DNA from: CAISCU01 sp051861545
Lineage (GTDB): Bacteria; Bacteroidota; Bacteroidia; UKL13-3
Length of the DNA: 64,000 nucleotides
NCBI GenBank assembly: GCA_051861545.1
Contig: JBIMKP010000004.1
Location: 62,001-126,000, forward strand
Direction of reading: 5' to 3'
Positions 33,480-41,994 of the stretch are shown one piece after another. Position 1 is the stretch's first letter, and each line of letters opens with the position of its first letter. The translations under genes were made by a program, and so were the position numbers. The notes under the pieces were generated by a model. The model was not told the origin of the DNA, did no database searches, and saw only the letters and a program-made list of their open reading frames with translations.

Positions 33480-34880
33480 CTATTCCTCACAAACTACTCT
33501 ACTTGTATAAGTTCCATTTTCATTGATAAACTGAAGGATAAAAATTCCACTTTTACGAATTTGAATTACATTTTCTAAGCCTGCTTTTATATCAGACTCT
33601 AAAATAGTTTTGCCAGATAAATCGGAAACTTTTAAGATACCATCTGTTTTTGATATAAGTTGAATATCTCTGTTTATTTGAGCTGGATTTGGATAAAACT
33701 TAAATCCGTTTTCAAACCTAATATCTTGTATACCTGATAATACTTCTTTGGTTGAAAAACTTTTAGGCTCAGAATATTGACCACAAGGATTTGCTTTTGT
33801 AATTGCTTTAACTCGCCAACTATACGACCAAGTTCCATACAATGTTGCTATTGCCTGTGTATCTTCTGTTAGTGTTTCAAAATTTAAAAATTCCCAAGCC
33901 CCAAATCTAGCTGCTTGCACATAATATGCATAAGCTCCCGGAATTTTCTCCCAAACTAATTGAACCGATTTTGGATTTAAATTCGAATCTATTTCACTTG
34001 GATAAATTGCTTTAGGTGGATTTAAAGTATCAAAATTAACTGGTGATTTAGCTATATTCCTACCATTTAAATCAGATTGCATTGCCAATTGCTGTTCAAG
34101 ACTAAATCTACTTTGACAAGCATCTAATGAGTAACTCATATAAATGGAACTATCAGGTTTGAAAAATATACCATTTGGATCTTGTAAATTATATGCCAAT
34201 GGACAAGCCCATCTATCAGAAACATAATCAGCTTTAGTATCACAAAATCCATCACCTGCATCTCTGCAATTTGAGCCATCCAGCTTTTCAATAAAGAATT
34301 CACTAGGTCTACTCCCGCCTTCCCAGCCTTCAAAAGTATGTGGCAAGTTGAAAAAATGACCTAATTCATGGGTTAATGTTGTTGCATTAGGACCTTGACA
34401 TCTATTTAGAACAAAAACTACATCTACATCAGGAAAATATACTCCACACCATTGATTTCCTGTTCCTTGAAATAATACATTTACTGCACCCGCCGATTTG
34501 TAATCTTCCACAGTATTATAAATAGCTTCAATATCACCTTTATAAAAATCGCTATTATTTATATATTTTATTGGGCCATTTAGGTAAAACTTAAATCCAG
34601 TTTGAGCAAAATCGTTATTAATATCACATAAAACCTGCAAAACGCTTTCAATTTTAAAATAACCTACACCTTGGTCGGTTCCAGTTATATGAAATTGAAG
34701 TGGTATATATTGAATTTCGGCTTTTTTAAGCAAGTTTTTATTCTGATCGAGTTTAGATTGGAAATTTCTTAATTTTACAATTTGAGTAGTTGACATTTCT
34801 GTCGCACAGTGCTTTTCCTGCGCCAATAAAGACTTTGACAGAAATAACAAACCTATTATGATTAGTTTTAAATGCTTCAT
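33480..34880 (-). CDS. M43-type (pappalysin-like) metalloprotease with T9SS sorting domain
   Basis: A 466-residue secreted metalloprotease. The signal peptide is LKLIIIGLLFLSKSLLAQ. The zinc motif is TLTHELGHFFNLPHTFEGW (HExxHxxGxxH type), followed by the Met-turn region SIYMSYSLDACQSRFS with a conserved Cys pattern (MNYS-like). Then comes a fibronectin-III-like domain (about residues 300-390, SYSWRVKAITKANPCG) and a C-terminal T9SS sorting domain (FKFYPNPAQI ... GIFILQFINENG). The Met 24 codons downstream of the longest frame gives the proper signal sequence. The start sits close to a TATGTTTG -7-like box, so the leader is short. Probably cleaves proteins outside the cell. Confidence 0.88.
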   Translation of the reverse strand: MKHLKLIIIGLLFLSKSLLAQEKHCATEMSTTQIVKLRNFQSKLDQNKNLLKKAEIQYIPLQFHITGTDQGVGYFKIESVLQVLCDINNDFAQTGFKFYLNGPIKYINNSDFYKGDIEAIYNTVEDYKSAGAVNVLFQGTGNQWCGVYFPDVDVVFVLNRCQGPNATTLTHELGHFFNLPHTFEGWEGGSRPSEFFIEKLDGSNCRDAGDGFCDTKADYVSDRWACPLAYNLQDPNGIFFKPDSSIYMSYSLDACQSRFSLEQQLAMQSDLNGRNIAKSPVNFDTLNPPKAIYPSEIDSNLNPKSVQLVWEKIPGAYAYYVQAARFGAWEFLNFETLTEDTQAIATLYGTWSYSWRVKAITKANPCGQYSEPKSFSTKEVLSGIQDIRFENGFKFYPNPAQINRDIQLISKTDGILKVSDLSGKTILESDIKAGLENVIQIRKSGIFILQFINENGTYTSRVVCEE

Positions 34881-34947
34881 ATTATCAAACATAACATAAA
34901 GTTTTGAAGAAAGGTTTAAATGTACTTTTAAATATACATGGCTTTTA

Positions 34948-34955
34948 TACATTTG
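34948..34955 (+). promoter_or_regulatory. -7 promoter element of the hydroxybutyryl-CoA dehydrogenase gene
   Basis: TACATTTG is an exact TAnnTTTG match ending 19 bases before the ATG at 34975. No TTTG -33 element at the usual distance was seen. Confidence 0.5.
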
Positions 34956-34974
34956 CGGGGCAAAATTTTTAGCA

Positions 34975-35865
34975 ATGAAGAATATTACAGTTATTGGATC
35001 GGGAACAATGGGAAATGGAATTGCCCACGTATTTGCGCAAAATGATTACAGCGTAAACTTGATCGACGTAAATGAAACTCAATTAAAAAAAGCCATTGAA
35101 ACCATTGGCAAAAATCTCGACAGACAAGTGTCGAAAGGAAGTTTAACAGAGGCCGATAAATCGCGCACTTTGGGAAACATTACAACTTTTACAAGTTTAA
35201 AAGATGCTTGTGCAAATGCTGATTTAGTTGTTGAGGCAGCAAGTGAAAACATCAATATCAAATTAGATATTTTTAAACAAATTGATGAGTACACTCCCGC
35301 TCATTGTATTTTAGCTTCAAACACTTCTTCTATTTCAATCACTAAAATTGCAAGTGTTACCAAAAGAGCTGATAAAGTAATTGGAATGCACTTCATGAAC
35401 CCAGTTCCAGTAATGAAATTGGTTGAAGTTATTAATGGTTACAAAACTTCTGCTGAAGTGAGTGAGGCTGTTGTTACTTTATCAAAAGCTATTGGAAAAG
35501 TACCTGCTATTGCAAATGACTACGCAGGATTTATTGCCAACCGTATTTTAATGCCAATGATTAATGAGGCTATTATTTGCCTACAATCTGGTGTTGGAAC
35601 TGTTGAGTCTATTGATACTGTTATGAAATTAGGTATGGCTCATCCAATGGGTCCATTACAATTAGCCGATTTTATTGGTTTAGATGTTTGTTTGGCAATT
35701 ATGAATGTATTGTATGATGGATTAGGTCAAGATAAATATGCTCCTTCTCCATTATTAGTAAACATGGTTACAGCTGGAAACCTTGGTGTGAAATCAGGTG
35801 AAGGTTTTTACAAATACACTGCTGGCAGCAAAGAACTAGTTGTTAGTGATTTATTCAAGAAATAA
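34975..35865 (+). CDS. 3-hydroxybutyryl-CoA dehydrogenase
   Basis: A 296-residue enzyme. The N-terminus has the NAD-binding Rossmann motif VIGSGTMGNGIAHVFAQ, and the middle has HFMNPVPVMKLVEVI with the catalytic His and the conserved NDxxGFIxNR signature (NDYAGFIANRILMPM). It reduces acetoacetyl-CoA or oxidises 3-hydroxyacyl-CoA in fatty-acid or butanoate metabolism in the cytoplasm. The length matches stand-alone hbd/paaH-type enzymes, not the multifunctional FadB. It has its own -7 promoter and a strong terminator and stands alone, so the pathway partners must be elsewhere. Confidence 0.94.
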   Translation: MKNITVIGSGTMGNGIAHVFAQNDYSVNLIDVNETQLKKAIETIGKNLDRQVSKGSLTEADKSRTLGNITTFTSLKDACANADLVVEAASENINIKLDIFKQIDEYTPAHCILASNTSSISITKIASVTKRADKVIGMHFMNPVPVMKLVEVINGYKTSAEVSEAVVTLSKAIGKVPAIANDYAGFIANRILMPMINEAIICLQSGVGTVESIDTVMKLGMAHPMGPLQLADFIGLDVCLAIMNVLYDGLGQDKYAPSPLLVNMVTAGNLGVKSGEGFYKYTAGSKELVVSDLFKK

Positions 35866-35882
35866 AAAACACTTTAAATTAT

Positions 35883-35919
35883 AAAAGAGGCTATTTCATT
35901 TGAATTAGCCTCTTTTTTT
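35883..35919 (+). terminator. Terminator of the hydroxybutyryl-CoA dehydrogenase gene
   Basis: AAAAGAGGCTA pairs with TAGCCTCTTTT around a 12-base loop and is followed by T-rich sequence. Confidence 0.85.
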
Positions 35920-35944
35920 ATGTAACAATGCTAATCTTAAAGCA

Positions 35945-35983
35945 TAAAAAAGGCTATCTCAATTGGTTCGAGATAGCCTTTCT
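35945..35983 (-). terminator. Terminator of the lipoprotein gene
   Basis: AAAGGCTATCTC pairs perfectly with GAGATAGCCTTT; on the minus strand a run of T follows. It lies 17 bases past the stop of the minus-strand lipoprotein gene. Confidence 0.85.
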
Positions 35984-35999
35984 TTTAATTAATTGAAGC

Positions 36000-36770
36000 T
36001 TATTTACAAGTATATCCGTAAGTTGTTAATGAAACCTCTTCGCCAGAATCTTCATCTTTCTGAGTTTCTTTAGTAACTTTTCCTGTTGAATCATACTCGT
36101 AAGTATAATTTACAACTGTTTCATTACCCTCTGTATCTAAAGTTACTGATTGTTTTATCAAGTTTTTCGAACCTTTTCCTTGTACATCAATAACATAAGT
36201 TTTAGACATACTTAAAGCTCTACTATCAGATTTATCTGTAAAATAAGTATAAGTTGTAACATCTTTTTCTTCAGGAGCAGCTTCATTATAAGCTGATTCT
36301 TTAGTTAAATTACCATTTGTATATTCGTAATCAACTATTGAATTCATTTCTTGTCCAAAAAACGCTAATGATTGTTTTGATTTAATACAATGTCCTTCAC
36401 TGTCGTAAGTATAAGTGAAATTTATTGTAATTGGAAGGCCCATATATGAAGTAACAAATTTACCACTAGTAGGATAATTACTGGTATTCAAAGTGTATTC
36501 TGCGTTTATTGTCATTGAATCACCAATGATAGCAACAATTGCTTTATTTCCAGAATAAGTATAAGTGGCAGACTGACCTTCAGATTTCAATGATGTAATT
36601 CTATTTTGCGCATCATAAACTATTGATCCATCATCTAAAGTAGTTACTAAACAAGTTTGAGCTGCATTTCCTCCGCCGCCATTGTCAGTTGTGCTTGTTG
36701 ATTCTTTTTTACATGATGTAGGTAACAACGCCCAAGTTGCTGCTACTAAAATTAAAAGGGTCTTTTTCAT
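36000..36770 (-). CDS. Lipoprotein with YD-like repeats (paralogue at 48248)
   Basis: A 256-residue lipoprotein (signal ending LPTSC, Cys20) followed by a Ser/Thr/Gly linker (KESTSTTDNGGGG). The mature part carries short repeats of the YD type, for example IVYDAQNRITSL, YTYDSEGHCIKS, YEYDSTGKVTKE, which form extended beta structure. It ends in YGYTCK, giving a Cys near the C-terminus. The layout matches the lipoprotein at 48248-48997 (same order of repeats and a Thr-Tyr-Thr rich ending), so both belong to one paralogous family. Surface or periplasmic location; function unknown. Confidence 0.75.
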   Translation of the reverse strand: MKKTLLILVAATWALLPTSCKKESTSTTDNGGGGNAAQTCLVTTLDDGSIVYDAQNRITSLKSEGQSATYTYSGNKAIVAIIGDSMTINAEYTLNTSNYPTSGKFVTSYMGLPITINFTYTYDSEGHCIKSKQSLAFFGQEMNSIVDYEYTNGNLTKESAYNEAAPEEKDVTTYTYFTDKSDSRALSMSKTYVIDVQGKGSKNLIKQSVTLDTEGNETVVNYTYEYDSTGKVTKETQKDEDSGEEVSLTTYGYTCK

Positions 36771-36982
36771 ATTTATGTTTTATACGTTTAAATAATGGAA
36801 TTGCAAATATGTAGATATTTTTCATACAATTCTGATAAATAGCTGCTTTTATGCCAAATTTTACTCTGCTTTGATATTCAAACATGATAATATGTTCATA
36901 TATTCAGTCAATTTGTCTTTATTAGATAAATTGTTAATAATTGGATTGGCATTTGCCATAACTTTACAATCAATTATTTATT

Positions 36983-37930
36983 ATGTCAAACCAAATCGAA
37001 CATGTAGAATGCCTGATTGTAGGAAGTGGTCCTGCTGGGTATACAGCAGCCATTTATGCTGCAAGAGCTGATATGAAACCTGTTATGTACGCTGGAATGC
37101 AACCCGGTGGACAATTAACCATAACCACAGATGTAGAAAACTACCCAGGATATCCAGAAGGAATTATGGGTCCAGAAATGATGGAGCTTTTTCGTAAACA
37201 AGCTGAAAGATTTGGTACCGATATTAGATATGGTATGATTACTAAAACAGATTTTTCAGGAAAACCTCCTTATAAATTAGAAGTTGATGAAAACCACGAA
37301 ATTTTAGCTGAAACTGTCATTATTGCAACTGGTGCTAGTGCTAAATGGCTTGGAATCCCATCAGAAGAAAAATTAAATGGCCGTGGTGTTTCTGCTTGTG
37401 CTGTTTGTGATGGATTTTTCTTCCGTGGAAAAGACGTTGCAATAGTTGGTGCTGGCGATACTGCTTGCGAAGAGGCTAGTTACCTTGCGAAAATTTGTAG
37501 TAAGGTTTATATGATTGTTAGAAAATCAGAATTCCGCGCTTCTAAAGCTATGCAAAATCGTGTTTTAAACACACCAAATATTGAAGTTTTATTCAATTCT
37601 GAAACCGATGAAATCTTAGGTGAAGAGAAAGTTAATGGAGTTCGTGTTAAAAACAATCAAACTGGTGAAACCAAAGAAATTGAAATTCAAGGTTTCTTCG
37701 TAGCAATTGGACACAAACCTAATACCGATATATTCAAGCCATTTATTAATATGGATGAAACCGGTTATATCCAAACAATTCCAGGTACAAGTAAAACAAA
37801 TATTGAAGCTGTTTTTGCATGTGGTGATGCACAAGATAAAGTTTACCGTCAAGCTGTTACTGCCGCAGGAAGTGGTTGTATGGCTGCATTAGACGCCGAA
37901 AGATACTTAGCTGCCAAAGGAGATATATAA
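36983..37930 (+). CDS. trxB: Thioredoxin-disulfide reductase
   Basis: A 315-residue flavoprotein. FAD motif GSGPAGYTAAIYAARA near residue 15, redox-active CAVC (Cys139, Cys142), NADPH motif VAIVGAGDTACEEA, and the C-terminal FAD-contact block VFACGDAQDK. The enzyme passes electrons from NADPH to thioredoxin in the cytoplasm. The ytxJ-like gene starts two bases after its stop codon, so the two are an operon. In bacillithiol-using bacteria the same fold also serves as bacilliredoxin reductase (YpdA); the CAVC pair shows this one is a normal TrxB. Confidence 0.95.
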   Translation: MSNQIEHVECLIVGSGPAGYTAAIYAARADMKPVMYAGMQPGGQLTITTDVENYPGYPEGIMGPEMMELFRKQAERFGTDIRYGMITKTDFSGKPPYKLEVDENHEILAETVIIATGASAKWLGIPSEEKLNGRGVSACAVCDGFFFRGKDVAIVGAGDTACEEASYLAKICSKVYMIVRKSEFRASKAMQNRVLNTPNIEVLFNSETDEILGEEKVNGVRVKNNQTGETKEIEIQGFFVAIGHKPNTDIFKPFINMDETGYIQTIPGTSKTNIEAVFACGDAQDKVYRQAVTAAGSGCMAALDAERYLAAKGDI

Positions 37931-37932
37931 TC

Positions 37933-38280
37933 ATGAATTGGAATACTTTAAATCGGTCTGAACAATTGGCCGAAATTGATAAAGTTTCTTTTGAACATCC
38001 TGTACTGTTATTTAAACACAGTACAAGATGTTCTATAAGTAGCAGCGCTCTTGCCAGAATTGAAAGGCATTGGCAAGATTCAGATAATGCAATCCTTGAA
38101 CCTTTTTATCTTGATTTGCTAAATTATAGACCTATTTCTAATGAAATTGCTCATCATTATGGAATTGAACATCAATCACCACAAGTTTTGATTATTAAAG
38201 ATGGGAAATGTGTTTACAATGCTTCTCATTTAGAGATTCATTATGATGTTGTGTTAAAATCTGCAGCTACTCTAGCTTAG
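37933..38280 (+). CDS. ytxJ: YtxJ-like bacillithiol-system thioredoxin-fold protein
   Basis: A 115-residue thioredoxin-fold protein. The active-site region is LLFKHSTRCSISSSAL, with a single Cys in place of CxxC, which is the pattern of YtxJ, a monothiol bacilliredoxin-like protein in bacteria that use bacillithiol. The C-terminal part (SPQVLIIKDGKCVYNASH) matches the thioredoxin cis-Pro strand. Start chosen at the Met two bases after trxB; the longer open frame through trxB is an overlap artefact. It probably removes bacillithiol from oxidised proteins, with trxB as neighbour. Ends convergent with the NFACT gene, overlapping it by 14 bases. Confidence 0.85.
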   Translation: MNWNTLNRSEQLAEIDKVSFEHPVLLFKHSTRCSISSSALARIERHWQDSDNAILEPFYLDLLNYRPISNEIAHHYGIEHQSPQVLIIKDGKCVYNASHLEIHYDVVLKSAATLA

Positions 38281-39694
38281 GTTCTGCCAATATCACATCT
38301 TCCCTATCAACTCTTACTTGTCCGGGCAATGCTCCTTTGGGTTTCCGAACAAACTTTTTTTCTGTAACCATAACAGCTACAAGTCCACTCGATTTTGATT
38401 TGGAAAAATAGGCTGCCAACTCCGCTGCTCGTTGAATTACGTGCTCCGGAGTTTTTCTTTTTTGTTGATTCTTAATAATAACATGACTTCCACTAACTCC
38501 TTTAGCATGTAACCACAAATCATCTTTTTTTGCGAATTTTAATGTTAAAACATCATTATTCTCCGAATTCCTACCTACATAAATCTTAAATCCATCACAT
38601 TCAAATTCTTTAAAACCGGAAGCATTTTTCTGTTCAAATTCAATTTTATCTTTTTGCTTTAAAGCTTTTTTAGTTTCTGCTAATTGAACTTCTACTAGCC
38701 TTGGCTTTAACAACTTTAACTTTTCTTCAGCTTGAACAATCATTTTATATGCTTGTTCAATTTCTAATTTTCTGTTTTTAGCTTTTCGGTAATATTGAGC
38801 AGCATTATCCTGTGGACTTAATTCCTTTTTTAATTTTATGCTGATATTTACATTCCTGTAAAAATCGAACAACTCAGTTTTTTCATCACCTTTATTTATC
38901 GCATGCAAATTGGCCATTACAATATGTCCTATCTCCTCAGGATTAATAGCATTTTCTAAATAATGAAGTCGGGTTTTGTTGTTATATAAAACCTGTTCCT
39001 GTCTTTTAATTTGATCTGATAATGATTTAAGTAAAGACTCCTTTTCCTTTAAAAAATGATATTGTTGAATATATCGTTGTGAGAAAAAAGTATAAGCATC
39101 TAAAATATCATACGAAAAATAAACCTGCTCCTCCTCTATTTGCTTATCAATCTGCAATTCATATTGATTGTTTTTTTTATAAACGAAGTATGATATTTTA
39201 TTTTTCGATTCTTCTATTTCTAAGCTCAATTTTTCAGAAGCAAGCCTATCAAGTTGATTTAATTGAACTTGAAAATCATTAATTATTGAACTTCTATAAG
39301 ATTCTTTTGCAATGTTTTTTTCAATCAAAATAACATTACTTAAAGGGCCATAACACTTAAATAAAAGTGTTAAATCTTGTTCAAACTCTAGCAAAAATGA
39401 ACGGTCATTTTTACTTTGAATAATACTTTTAATTCTTTTGTATTTGATTGATTCAAATAAAGGTTGTACTCCAGAACTTCTGCTTAATTCATAATCAAAA
39501 AACTGAAACAAACCTTGCCTACATGAAGTATTTAAACTCATTGAAAAATAGCTTTCATCTAATTTAAATACTAAACTCAATTCATCTTCTTTATACCTGA
39601 ATGCATCAGATAAAACAGCATTTTCTAATATTGATGTAAGTGTAAAACTTATACGTTCAATACATATGTAATGTTGGTGAAAAGAAGCAATCAT
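38267..39694 (-). CDS. NFACT-family protein (RqcH/Tae2-like)
   Basis: A 475-residue protein with the NFACT layout. The N-terminal NFACT-N part (residues 1-190), a central coiled coil (about 220-340, rich in Lys/Glu/Gln) and a C-terminal NFACT-R (DUF814) domain with DLWLHAKGVSGSHVII and GALPGQVRV. Relatives such as RqcH bind stalled large ribosomal subunits and add alanine tails. It is shorter than firmicute RqcH (about 570), as is common in Bacteroidota. Its start overlaps the MBL hydrolase gene by four bases, so the two are co-translated. The role in ribosome rescue is an inference from the family. Confidence 0.85.
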   Translation of the reverse strand: MIASFHQHYICIERISFTLTSILENAVLSDAFRYKEDELSLVFKLDESYFSMSLNTSCRQGLFQFFDYELSRSSGVQPLFESIKYKRIKSIIQSKNDRSFLLEFEQDLTLLFKCYGPLSNVILIEKNIAKESYRSSIINDFQVQLNQLDRLASEKLSLEIEESKNKISYFVYKKNNQYELQIDKQIEEEQVYFSYDILDAYTFFSQRYIQQYHFLKEKESLLKSLSDQIKRQEQVLYNNKTRLHYLENAINPEEIGHIVMANLHAINKGDEKTELFDFYRNVNISIKLKKELSPQDNAAQYYRKAKNRKLEIEQAYKMIVQAEEKLKLLKPRLVEVQLAETKKALKQKDKIEFEQKNASGFKEFECDGFKIYVGRNSENNDVLTLKFAKKDDLWLHAKGVSGSHVIIKNQQKRKTPEHVIQRAAELAAYFSKSKSSGLVAVMVTEKKFVRKPKGALPGQVRVDREDVILAEPKLE

Positions 39695-40461
39695 TCTGAT
39701 TTAAAATCTAATTGCAATCCATCATAAGCCAAATGAATATGACTTGGTAATTCTTTTTCAACTTCATCATGCAAACCCAATTGATGACTAATATGAGTTA
39801 AAAAAGCTTCTTGTGGATTTAATTCGTTTATTAATTCAACTGCTTCATCTAAAGTAAAATGAGAGATATGTTTCTCTCTACGTAATGCATTTAAAACAAG
39901 ATATTTACATCCCTTAATTTTCTCTTTTTCTCCATCACTAATTGCATTCGCATCAGTTATATAAACGAATTCGCCAAATCGAAAACCTAAAACAGGTAAT
40001 TTATGATGTAAAACCCTAATAGGTCTAATTACATTTCCGAATAACTCAAAACTTTCAGTGCCAATTCTATGAATATTCATTTCAGGAACACCAGGATATT
40101 TAGGCTCTGTAAAAGCATAATGAAATTCAGAGCGAATTGAATTTTCAACCCATTCTTCGCAATAGACATCAATTGCCTTTTTCATAATGAAGTTAAATCC
40201 TCTTATATCATCTAATCCAGCTAAATGATCTCTATGTGCATGAGTAAATAATATGGCATCTAAATGTCGAATTCCAGAAACCAACATTTGTTCTCTAAAA
40301 TCGGGGCCAGTATCTACAACAATATTTCTATCATCAGTTTGAATTAAAATACTCGACCTCAATCTTTTATCACGTTTATTTGTAGAAGAGCATACCAAAC
40401 AATCACATGCAATAATTGGCACGCCTTGTGAGGTTCCTGTTCCTAAAAATGTTACTTTCAT
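39691..40461 (-). CDS. MBL-fold metallo-hydrolase (PhnP-like)
   Basis: A 256-residue metallo-beta-lactamase-fold hydrolase. The start MKVTFLGTGTSQGVPI is typical of the PhnP/phosphodiesterase branch, and the zinc motif FTHAHRDHLAGLDD (HxHxDH) is complete, followed by further metal His residues in VLHHKLPVLGF and THISHQLGLHDE. Cys residues ACDCLVCSS in the first 30 positions resemble the zinc-binding loop of PhnP. Activity on a cyclic phosphate or nucleotide is likely, but the substrate is unknown. Met at 40461 is preferred over 40470. It overlaps the NFACT gene by four bases. Confidence 0.85.
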   Translation of the reverse strand: MKVTFLGTGTSQGVPIIACDCLVCSSTNKRDKRLRSSILIQTDDRNIVVDTGPDFREQMLVSGIRHLDAILFTHAHRDHLAGLDDIRGFNFIMKKAIDVYCEEWVENSIRSEFHYAFTEPKYPGVPEMNIHRIGTESFELFGNVIRPIRVLHHKLPVLGFRFGEFVYITDANAISDGEKEKIKGCKYLVLNALRREKHISHFTLDEAVELINELNPQEAFLTHISHQLGLHDEVEKELPSHIHLAYDGLQLDFKSE

Positions 40462-40530
40462 TCTAGGCACAAATTATAGAATAATCTTGAAAAGTAATTT
40501 GCAAAAAGCAAATTTTATAAAATTCTTCAA

Positions 40531-41988
40531 CTAACTAATTTTAACATAAACTTTTTTGCCATTAAGTTTTTTTTCTTTTTCCCACTCTACTGCCAAAAAC
40601 ATATATGCCCAGGTAAAATAAATAATATATCCAGTAGGTTGTTGACCTAAAACTTGATTTCCGTAACTAGCGGCTGCAATTCCAAAAAAGCCTGCAGTTA
40701 GAGCAATAATCTTTTGCCGCAGTTTTGGCTCTTGAATACGAAAACAATTAATAACTCCATAAATGAGAATAATTATTAAGGATGAAATATGAATATATAA
40801 TCCAATGATTCCTGTTTCCACCCAAACTTTTACATACCAACTATCTAATGCGGTTTCAGCCAAAAACGAACCCGGCGTAAATCTTTGTCCCCAGCTACCA
40901 CCAGAGCCAATTCCACCACCTAAAGGACGAGAAGCTAAATATGCCTTTAGTTTTTTCTGGTTATCTAACCTTACTTGAAGCGAAGCATCATTTGGATCCA
41001 GAGCTGTTCTCATTCTATGAATTTGGTAATTAGCATCACCTATATGTGTGTATTTTAGGGCTCCAAATAATAATCCACCAATAATACCACCAATGATTAG
41101 AATTCGAACATTTCCGATTAAAAACAAATAGAGGGCCCCTCCTGCTGCTAAAACAAATAATGGTCCTCTGCTACCTGATAATGCATACCCCCAAAAACAT
41201 ACAGCAACAACAATCCAATAAAAGTATTTTACTTTTTTCTCAAAAGGACCAATAGCCATTAATAATGCAAATAAAGTAGAATGTGCCATTGCTGCGCCAA
41301 ATTGCCCAGCATCTGAATAAAATGAAAAAATTCTTAATTGGCCTTGAATCTCATGTGTAATACTTCCTCCATTATCTAACCATTTTCTTTCGCCTGCTGT
41401 AACTCCTAAATAATGCATTTTAAATCCATAAAATGCTGATACTAAACTCCAAATCATCCAGATAATAATAAATCTATCTAATTCTTCCTCAGTATCCATT
41501 ATTACATAAATTAATGCAACAATTTGCATTGGATAAAATGACAATCCTCTAACGGCATAAAACCAAGCTTCTTTACTTCTAGCTTCTGGATTTACTAATT
41601 CAACAAAAGTAAATAAAAACCAAGCGAACATTATCCAAAACAATGGGCTAGTAAAGCTTCTATACCCTTGTTTATCAGACTTTTTAAAGATTAAGGCAAC
41701 AATACATAGTAAAAGTAAAAAATCAACTCCTAAACCCCAGGGAATATTACCATCTATAAATCGTGTAATTCCATTTGAGATAAATGATAAATGAAAACTA
41801 TATAGTAATGCTAAAATAGGTTTATAAAAAATACTAACTAAAAATACTATTATGAATGGTAAGGCAATTAAAAAACCGATGGTGGCAACTTGCCCTTTCC
41901 CAATCATATAGCCTATGATGGCAGCTATTAATATAAAACCCATTAAAGGTTTTAAATCATTCCGAATACTTTTTAATAATTCAGACAA
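40531..41988 (-). CDS. O-antigen ligase/polymerase-like membrane protein
   Basis: A 485-residue protein with about 11 hydrophobic helices. The large loop after residue 260 (SGSRGPLFVLAAGG) and the following RPLGGGIGSGGSW loop are like the Wzy_C/O-antigen-ligase family, which joins or polymerises lipid-linked glycans on the periplasmic side. It ends with a short basic cytoplasmic tail. It starts six bases after the stop of the Wzz/BY-kinase-like gene on the same strand, as last member of a three-gene exopolysaccharide module. No glycosyltransferase is near, so sugar synthesis must be encoded elsewhere. Confidence 0.8.
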   Translation of the reverse strand: MSELLKSIRNDLKPLMGFILIAAIIGYMIGKGQVATIGFLIALPFIIVFLVSIFYKPILALLYSFHLSFISNGITRFIDGNIPWGLGVDFLLLLCIVALIFKKSDKQGYRSFTSPLFWIMFAWFLFTFVELVNPEARSKEAWFYAVRGLSFYPMQIVALIYVIMDTEEELDRFIIIWMIWSLVSAFYGFKMHYLGVTAGERKWLDNGGSITHEIQGQLRIFSFYSDAGQFGAAMAHSTLFALLMAIGPFEKKVKYFYWIVVAVCFWGYALSGSRGPLFVLAAGGALYLFLIGNVRILIIGGIIGGLLFGALKYTHIGDANYQIHRMRTALDPNDASLQVRLDNQKKLKAYLASRPLGGGIGSGGSWGQRFTPGSFLAETALDSWYVKVWVETGIIGLYIHISSLIIILIYGVINCFRIQEPKLRQKIIALTAGFFGIAAASYGNQVLGQQPTGYIIYFTWAYMFLAVEWEKEKKLNGKKVYVKIS

Positions 41989-41994
41989 AATATA

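Noticed and set aside
37876..37932. N-terminal extension of the YtxJ-like protein
   Set aside because: It overlaps the end of trxB in another frame; the Met two bases after trxB fits the family start.
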